Shown here: positions 55,938 to 64,000 of the stretch, piece by piece | Numbering within the stretch: the first letter of the stretch is position 1 | How the letters are laid out: each line of letters opens with the position of its first letter | NCBI GenBank assembly: GCA_004794655.1 | Contig: SMMW01000592.1 | Coordinates: forward strand, 2,872,501 to 2,936,500 | DNA: 64,000 nt | Source of the DNA: Marisa cornuarietis | Lineage: Eukaryota > Mollusca > Gastropoda > Architaenioglossa > Ampullariidae | Direction of reading: 5' to 3' | The notes under the pieces: generated by a model | What the model saw: only the letters and a program-made list of their open reading frames with translations | Database searches by the model: none | What the model was told of the DNA's origin: nothing | Made by a program: the position numbers and the translations under genes

Positions 55938-58900
55938 TGAATGTATCTCTATGTATGAGCGTTCTTGTATATTTGGGTATGCTTGTGTGTCGGTGTTTGA
56001 CTTAAAGATGAACCGTGTGACGCCGACCCCCCGCCGTGTCTTGGGCCTGGGCAAATATGTGTCCCTGATACCTCATCACCTGACGGTTACCACTGTGAAT
56101 GTGCGCCTGGGTTTGAGATGACAGTTACTCCAAACCTTACCTGTACCGGTGGGTTCTCTGAACACTCTGCTTCTATTACTATGTTTACCATCATCCGATA
56201 CTTTTTCAACTGTTTCTTGTTTCCTTTCAGGCTGAAGAAGAGAAAATTTAACTCTAGTGGTGACAAATATTTTACAGCCGCGACTTCCGATTACTCTTCA
56301 CGCGTTTTAGGTTTTAGAGGCAGAGAAAGGATCTCGATATGCTACAGCGCTCTTAATATAGGGCAACAGGAGCAAATATTCTTTACACAGAACTTTAAAA
56401 GCCAAGTAGAAAATAACACAGAACAAGCCGCAGCAAGTGTGACTGCTCGTTGTGTGACACATTTGAATTTTTTTTATCTGAAGTTAAGTGGGAGAATTTA
56501 AAACCAAAGTTCAACAACCCCCCCCAACCCCGGCGAGTCAAACAGTTACAGAAACTGTGAGCGCACTTTGCGCAGTCAAAATTGTGTGTAGCCGCTCTTT
56601 GCTGCACACCTGTCCGGGTGATTTTAATGTACACTCACACTTGTTTCCAGTTTACAGTGATTTTTACTACAGGCTTTATATCATGTACCCCAAAGTTGCA
56701 GCTAGCCGTGAACATCTTGTGAGTAGTATATAAACTCGTGTCATTGCTCCGTAAAAAGAGTCATCTATTGTTAAAAGGCAATCAAACACAGAAGGACGGA
56801 GAAATTGATTGGAGGGAGCTCTTAGAAGCTATTCATAATGATTTGCGAAAGAGGAACCTAGAAAGCTATAAACATTGGCGTCTTAACTGCAAATAAAATA
56901 TTTTTTTAAATTTTAGCAACAGTGGTGTAGGTTAGAATTTAAAAATTTATTTACATCGCTAATCTTTAGACTTTTTTATTTATTCGTTATATATCTTGGA
57001 CCAAATGTATTCACCAGGATAAAATAATTTGCAATAATACAAGTATCATAAATATACATTGCTTTTAACATGCATGTGTGTTTTATATAGTACATATATA
57101 GCATATATAGCATAGTTTATATAGTTTACACTTATATATATATAGCTCAATTTACATAGATCTATCTTTGTGAATCTAGCTTACTATTATATATATATAT
57201 ATTGCGCTGTTTATCCAGAAATTCCTGAGACAAAGCGCGTGTACCTGACCACGCCTCTTGACACGCCCACCTACAACACGGAACTAAACAACACCCAGAG
57301 TGAAGTTTTTCAGGAATTCCAGAGAGAATGCGACCGTTCTGTAAGAACAGATTGAATCCCATAGCTGTGTCTTGCAAACTAACAACTGTCATGTGACTGT
57401 ATGACTCACAAACTTGCTCCATCGTCAACCGTTGAGCTTTTCAGTCTTCAGTCTGTACTTTCTGTGATTCTGTCCTGTTTGCTGTCATTGTGTCCGATCT
57501 GGTGTCTGTATTTTTCTGTCAGCGGTGTGTGCTGTTTATGGTTCTTCGTATATGGCGGCTTCTGTTTATCATGGCTGAGAGCTCTTCTATCAAAAAGATA
57601 AACGTTTATTTCGATGATGAATGATTAATTATTTTTCAGTTCACCGATTATTTCCGCAGCACAACGGAATTTGTGACTCTTCGAACGCTGATGTTCAGGT
57701 ACACATTGTTTGCGTATTAAAGAAAGACAAATGTTTGTTTAAAATACAAACTTTACTGTATCATAAAAAGTACGGTTGTGTGTTCTTCTGGGTATGAACC
57801 GGGTTTTTTTTACGTTGCGTATTGTTTCTTTCCACTTCATATTCTGTGTAATACAAGGGGCGTCATTTCCTGTTCTTGTCGTTCAGGAGAGGTATGCAGG
57901 AGGAGACAATCGTGGTTTACGTCCTCTACTTCACGACATCTGGCACGACTGCCCTGCTGTCTGTAGCCAAGTCAGTGCTACACATGGAGAGCTACCGTCA
58001 CATAGTGATTAATAGTACAATGTACCAAATCACTAAAGCTTCGGGCATCTTTCTTTCCTTCGGTGGAATTTCTTCAGAAAACGACGGTAAGAAAAGCCCA
58101 CTAAAAAATTAAATTAATATGTGATACTCTTTCGGAAGTATGGGACACTAGTAATTTTTGTTTGGTATCAAGATGCATCGATATCACTATTTCTCTCTGC
58201 AAGAAAATGTCTTGCTTATAAACAGGAGTAACACCTTGGTGGCCTCAATGCGTGTATATTGTTCCCTCGCTCCCTCCACCGCTTCCCTGCTCCTTCTTTT
58301 ACACCATTGCTCCTCTGAAGTCAAAAGTAGCCTTCCTTTTGTCTGTGCTTAGAGTTTGACTGGTGCCGTGACCCCTCCCTTTACTCGTGTGATGGAGATA
58401 AAATATGTGTTGATGGCGGATTTCGCTACACATGCGAGTGCAAGCCCGGATTTGTGAACATAAGCGGACAGTGTACCGGTAAGTTAAATAAATCGATCTG
58501 GCTAAAAAATTCACCCTTGAAATGAGTATGAATTTGAATTTTTAACAAGTGTTTTTTTAGAATTGTCTATCTCGATAAAAAAAAATCAATTTGTTCCCTA
58601 ATCTATGCCAAACGGTTTAGGTGACCGTAGGTAGTAAGTGTTGCACACACACACACACACACACACACAAAACTATATATCGATGTCTCTTTGAGGAAAC
58701 TGTTCTCTGAGTTTGGATGTGACATTGTTAGGCTAAATATTGAAAGCTTCTTTTGTTTTCAGATGAGAAAGTGTTTCAGTATGGTAAGTTCTCAAAACTC
58801 CTTTTGCTATTTATGCATTTAAGTCATAAAACATAATTTTTGGTGTTTTCATTTTAGAACAAAATAAAGCATTGTGTATCTCGAGTACGTCTATACCGTC

Positions 58901-61900
58901 AGCAATGGGGAACAAACAATGTGGGGGTGGGAGAGAGTGGTGAATAGAAGGAGGTACAAAAGCTATGACACTTAGCAAGACAGGCATGAAAAAAACAGTA
59001 ATAAGTCTCAATTCAGACAGAAAAGAGAGAGAGAGAAGGTCAGGTCTAAGTTGACATACGCAGAAGAGAGGCAGATGGATGTGTTCACGTTGACAGAATG
59101 TTTTTCTCGTAGATCTCTATCCTTACGGCAACGCAAACGGAGACCAGCTACTTCCGGAAGGCGATGATGAGGTTTATACCATTGAAGTCACGTCTGGTAT
59201 TCCATACGGCGACAAAACGTATCACTCATTCTTCGTGAGCAGCCATTAATGTTACATTTATACTTGGTTCTTTAAAAATAATGAGGCTTACATTTTTACT
59301 GTATCTGTATTTTGCATGTTGTTGTAGTCGATTTCTTCAATACCATAACCTAGCTAATAAAGAAGTAGTTTTCATAAACCGTGTATTACGCCATATCGTT
59401 CTTTTGAGTTACAGCGCTTTCTTCCATAAATGTTAAACTAAACAGTTCTCGTCATTTGACGATGAACTGATTGGTGTGAGAAAATTGCTCAGATAATTTA
59501 CAAGTATATGAGTACATAAATTTTAATGTCTTCACCCGATGACATCATTGCTTTCATGGAAATTTTGGATTGTGACAAGCAGCACACGACTGAATGGACA
59601 ACTCTGGACATCTTTGTTCTCTTACGTTACAAGAGGATCACATCCTTATTCTCCCACTTTATACTTTTGTGTTGTACTCTTCTGTAAAGCGCACTGAGCT
59701 CGCTCTTATTATTATTATAGTAAGAAGAAGGAGAAGGAGAACAACTTCAATAATTTTCATTCACTGCTTTAAAATATCTCTGTATATATTTATTTTGATC
59801 TGGTACAAAAATTAAATGCTAAACTGTGAAGTGAGTGAGTGAGTGAGTGAGTGAGTGAGTGAGTGAGTGAGTGAGTGAGTGAGTGAGTGAGTGAGTGAGT
59901 GAGTGAGTGAGTGAGTGAGTGAGTGAGTGAGTGAGTGAGTGAGTGAGTCCGTATCCATATATCCAGTGTTTGAAACTGTCTTTCCAGCTCGGGATCAACG
60001 GTCTCATCACCTTTAACCAAAGAGATAGCGGGTTGAGTGTGCAGCTGTACAGCCACATCAGGATGTTCAGCCCTTACCAGGCGGACATCATCACACGGGG
60101 TGGGAACGGCCGTAAGTCGGGCCCTGCCTTTTTTCCCGAGATGCAAACGTTGTAATGACAAAAATACACACCCTTGAGGAGTTCTGGCACTTATCAAAGC
60201 CAACGTCGGTGATATCCTGTACTAGTACTTTCGAATATAAATCTAAACATTTATATTCAGATTTATATGTTAAATTAGAGGGGGAAAATAGGGTTTAAAA
60301 AACTTATTTCCTGAAATGCCTGGTACCATGTTGTCATTTTAACACCTCTTCCCTATCCTGTCCTGCGCGATAAAGCAGACACTTTCGCCGCACTTTGTAC
60401 GACTCGTCCTCAGAACTAGCGTCGACACTAGAGAAATTTTGCGCTTAAATAGTTTGAACTGTCATATACCAGTGATAATCTTTTGTCTTCTAAACGAGTG
60501 ATATATTTAATAATCATTATAACTAAAAGATTTGTATAGCTCATACTCACATTCAAAAGAAGCGTGCTTTTAGCGCTTAAAAAAAGAATAAGACATGGAC
60601 AGCATGCGAGCGACGGAAGAATAAACAATAGTACTGACAATCAATAAAAGACAAATACAGAAAACGCAAAGAGGTACCAAGTAACAGGTACTGAGAGTGT
60701 CGTGATTCCGCAAAAGGAAGAAGAGCAGGAACGTAGAACTAAGCGGACAAAGATGTGGGTGGGGGATACTAGAAATTAAAGAAATTAAAACACAGCACAG
60801 ACAGCTTGTACTGAATGCGAGAACGGATGGGTAGCCAATACAGAAAACTAAGTAGAGGATTGACATGGTCCTGTTTTCTAGCTCTAAGAACTTAACTTGC
60901 TGACATTAGTAATCAAGCAGAAAGTCCTCAAAAGCCATCAGCCACATAACCAGTGACATGAACCAGTTTGGTGTTTAGAACATTACTCTAATTGTTGTCG
61001 TTGACTTTATTGTTGTATTTTATTAGTTTACGTAGATTAACTTCTATTCACATTTAGCAACACTTGGGTTTTATGCCTCTTTATGAAACTGTAAAGTTGT
61101 AAATAAATCTTCATAGCACGGTTTCTTCAACATTATTATTGTTTTATGACTCCTGTCGATGTTATGGTTCTCACAGCTTAGACTAAATTAAATTTGTTTC
61201 AGAAATCTGGTACAAGATTTATTCACGACGAAGAAATGCAACAGGGCTCTTTGAAAAGGCCGACAAGGAAGTAGTGGAGTTCCTTGACCTGAAAAAGTTC
61301 AAAGCTAAGCTTGTTATCGTGATTACATGGGACAGAGTGTCTCACTACTCCAACAGAAACATTGTAAGCACGTATTTCCTTCATTTTTAGCAAGTGCGAG
61401 GATGATTAGCATGTGTGTATATATGATAGTATACTTGCATGTGTGTGTGTGTGTGTGTGTGTGTGAGCGCGCGTGCACATGTGAATGCTTTATGGGGGTC
61501 TTGTAAACAGGTGTGGTGCACATATTTTTTGCCCACTTCCTCACACTGTGCAGTTATGAAGAAAATCAGAAGAAAATCCGCTACAGACACAAATAACCTG
61601 GTCCATAGGAGGATGTCCAGATGTAATTTTCTTTATTAGGTATGACACTCCTCGGTGGTCCGTATTGGGACCAATTTAGCTCACAGTGTACCTGCAACCT
61701 CTATGTTCTGTCATTCGGTCGAGTGGCCCTTTTACAGTGTCTGGGTCCACAGTTTAAAATTTCTTGCCAGTGCATTTACAACTTACACATATAGATGAAA
61801 TTTTCACTACGTTCTGATTCATGTTGACGCCAAAACGCGCTTTGTCCTTGAGACAAGAGAAGGTAATAAACAAATATGCATTACACCATGTTTTCTTTAT

Positions 61901-64000
61901 GTCCGCTTCATAATTACTTTTTATTTTGGTCTTATAGCCACTTCCCTTTACTGTTGACAGAATAATCGAGTGACGTTCCAAACAGTTTTGGTATCTGACG
62001 GAGAAATGTCCTATGCACTGGTGTACTACAAAAAAGATTCCATGTTGTGGGATCATAGAGTGACCACCAATGTTGTCATGGGATACTCGGATGGCAAAAC
62101 CCGACCCAATTCCATCACCAGGTCACCGTATTCCTATACTTCGGTGGGCATAACAAGAATGGGAACTCTTCGAGGCAACACTGGTATGCAGTTTTTATGC
62201 TTATTTTAATTAAGCAGGATATAGTTAAGAAGTGTTTTCTGGCACCTTTCATGATTAATTAATTAAAAGATACACTACTCTAAAGAATTGAAAGATCAGC
62301 TTCTCCCTTTATGGTAGCTGTTTGGAATCTTTCTAAAAACAGAAAATATGATCCAAAATGCATTTAAGAAGTTGCTGCAAAAACAAAAATTAGTTCAGAA
62401 ATCAAGCTGTCTCCTTTGTGTAAGTCATAAGAGAGAGTCAAACATGAGAAAAATGAGTTCACCAAAAGCCTCGAATCAACAAGGTCCTGCTCATCATTTA
62501 TGTCGTTTAATTCAGAAAAAGTAAAAACAATAACCCTGGGATTTGTCCTTGTGTTTGCAACCGCTTTCAGGACGGCAAGGGACGTGGGCGTACAAAGTGG
62601 GCGAGAAGCACAGTCCTGACCAGATCTGTGACGACTGGTACCAAACGTATCTCCACAACTTAGGTTTTTACCATTCTTTGGGCTCGTGGATACCCAGGTG
62701 TCCTTGTAATTTTCACCAGCTTGGACGGCGATGGACTTTTCACAGATACATTTCCGAAGTCAACGCGCTCTGCTTCAACATTGAGTACTCCTCGGGCTGG
62801 AGATTTTATCCTTATGGACGGGTACGAGATCTTCTTACACAGATAACTTGATTGTTTTATGTTAAACATGTGTAAAAGTTCATCAGAAAACACAAAGTCT
62901 CAAAGTCAAAACAACGAAACTAACCTATTAAACGCGTTCATTGTGTCCGTGTCCGAATTTATCGTCTAATTATATTAATTAAAACAGCTACGAAGATGAG
63001 CTGACATTTCATGATTTATTGTCAACAACTCAACGGAAGCGTGTCCGTATTAATATATATTTTGCAATCTCTCTCCCAGGACTGCTGCTATTCCATCACT
63101 GGAAATTTCTGGACGTGGGTGCAAGGTATACCATATGCGGGTGGAATCACTACCTATAACCCCACCTACAACTTACAGCTAAACAAGGAGCACGACCGTG
63201 ACCCCCATGACGCCTGCTGCGGCCCCTCCTCGACCATCGCCAGCTGCATGAAGTACTACACCCTGCGACCCTACGGCTGGTGTACGACAGTTCCAACCTC
63301 TGAAGATGGTAAGCTGTCTTTCATGTTTCTTCACCATAAGTGTAGTTTCATACACTTCTGGAAAGCTTCCTATTTCTCACCAGATATATACACAGAGGGG
63401 GGGTGGTGGCGAGCAGTGGCGAACGCACAAGCCCAACTCCTGATGGGGGTCCCGCGCTAACAAGTGCACCGTCATGATGAGACATCCAGCACTTTTTAGT
63501 GCCCTGCAATGTATGCTGTGCCTGCTTTCAAAGGCCCTGCTATTCCCCTAGCGCCGGCTCTGATATACATACATACCTACATACTCATTTACTTGCATGT
63601 ACACAGATATTCAGACATATAAGCTAGCATACGGATACGCTCACTCACATTTTTAATTTCTGAATTCACAAACATGCAACATGCGTTCCTTATTTTTATG
63701 TGATCACCATATTATGTTACCAAATCATGTATGACGATTCTCAAAAAATAATTCACCTTCACTGTCGATATAACAGCCTGGTCCTGGGGTGACCCACACA
63801 TACTTACCCTGGATGGTGTGGAGTACACGTTCAACGGTTGGGGGGAGTACACCATGCTAAAGATCGATACAGAAAATGTGACCTTTCGCCTCCAGTGTCG
63901 AACAGACAGAGCTGAGACAGAGAATGGAACTCAAACCGACGCCACGATCTTCTCTGCCTTCTCTATGGCCGAAAATGGTGTCCGTGTGTTCGTTCAGCTC
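51563..64000 (+). CDS. Gene C: full-type paralog of gene B, cut by the window end inside the VWD domain
   Basis: Coding exons: 51563-51578, 54877-54948, 55244-55465, 56008-56148, 57219-57340, 57640-57698, 57887-58086, 58353-58478, 58763-58783, 59113-59234, 59988-60111, 61203-61363, 61961-62183, 62571-62821, 63080-63308, 63777-64000 (continuing). They give 771 codons in the window with no stop or frameshift. Each junction and phase equals gene B. The domains seen are signal peptide ([17 protein letters not shown]), pro-segment with RRKR (five residues shorter than in B), EGF, SEA-like, EGF, microexon of 21 nt (18 in B), NIDO, AMOP and the start of VWD ([13 protein letters not shown]). A glycine in the VWD of B (RLQGRTDR) is cysteine here. 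The rest (EGF array, TM, tail) should lie to the right. By context it arose with gene B in a duplication of about 40 kb. Confidence 0.9.
52905..52997. repeat. (GT)n microsatellite, gene C intron 1
   Basis: About 46 uninterrupted units. Counterpart of the interrupted array at 12660-12754 in gene B. Confidence 0.95.
53160..54876 (+). other. Gene C intron 1 (3' part), non-coding blocks shared with gene B
   Basis: 53160-53740 matches about 12950-13530 in gene B intron 1, and 54225-54876 matches 14615-15284 (and 305-1295 in gene A). Open frames in one copy are broken in the other, so this is not coding. The TA-flanked MITE of gene B (14087-14558) has no counterpart here. Confidence 0.5.
55885..55935. 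repeat. (GT)n microsatellite upstream of gene C exon 4
   Basis: About 25 units, ending about 72 nt before the exon 4 acceptor (ACTTAAAG/AT at 56007/56008). Same position as 16393-16470 in gene B. Confidence 0.95.
59830..59948. repeat. (GTGA)n tetranucleotide array next to the first NIDO-core exon of gene C
   Basis: About 30 GTGA units ending 39 nt before the exon at 59988. Gene B has only a degenerate remnant (about 21628-21662) in the same place. Confidence 0.95.
60540..60880 (-). mobile_element. LINE ORF2 C-terminal remnant, gene C intron 11
   Basis: The minus strand reads WLPIRSRIQYKLSVLCFNFF followed by a broken PPTSLSA...SRHSQYLLLG-type segment, the pattern of a LINE C-terminus after the RT domain. 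The lower part matches 21280-21410 in the opposite orientation. Confidence 0.55.
61439..61466. repeat. (TG)n microsatellite, gene C intron 12
   Basis: Short TG run downstream of the exon at 61203-61363. Confidence 0.9.

Overview
This is animal genomic DNA: long introns with GT..AG junctions, dense dinucleotide microsatellites and many broken non-LTR retrotransposons. The retroelement mix and the gene family suggest a lophotrochozoan, most likely a gastropod mollusc. The species-level guess is weak; the eukaryotic and metazoan calls are secure.

The main content is a tandem array of three paralogous plus-strand genes for secreted-then-membrane-anchored, mucin-like adhesion proteins. Gene B (11137-42819) is complete. 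I resolved 32 coding exons whose splice phases all agree, giving a 1865-residue type I membrane protein: signal peptide, furin-cleavable pro-segment, EGF, SEA-like domain, EGF, NIDO, AMOP, VWD, about 15 EGF modules (nine with the calcium-binding D-x-D/N-E-C signature), one transmembrane helix and a cytoplasmic tail of about 135 residues with an NPxY motif. The closest named architecture is vertebrate MUC4 and the invertebrate 'mucin-like' or Mesh NIDO-AMOP-VWD proteins. Gene C (51563 to beyond 64000) matches gene B exon for exon until the window ends inside its VWD exon. Gene A (its exon 1 lies left of the window; 1296-7243) has the same first and last exons but nothing between: signal peptide, pro-segment and one EGF are spliced in frame straight to the transmembrane exon and tail, a receptor of about 305 residues.

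The initiator codon of genes B and C is in a 16-nt coding exon (11137-11152; 51563-51578), 3.3-4.1 kb upstream of the rest of the signal peptide, so single-ORF searches miss it. B and C, including about 1.1 kb of 5' flank, form a direct duplication offset by about 40.5 kb (homology begins near 9950 and near 50480).

Layout: 1-7243 gene A; 7244-9950 its 3' flank with RTE-type LINE debris; 9950-11136 the B upstream region; 11137-42819 gene B, whose introns hold a hAT-type MITE with a perfect 8-bp target duplication, a TA-flanked MITE, LINE reverse-transcriptase and RNase H relics, a Tx1/L1-like LINE carrying two nested insertions, and a recent I/Nimb-like LINE with a 16-bp target duplication; 42820-50480 an intergenic spacer with a coiled-coil pseudogene, a possible terminal exon of a minus-strand gene and a CR1/L2-like LINE 3' end; 50480-51562 the C upstream region; 51563-64000 gene C. 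I found no tRNA, rRNA or CRISPR.
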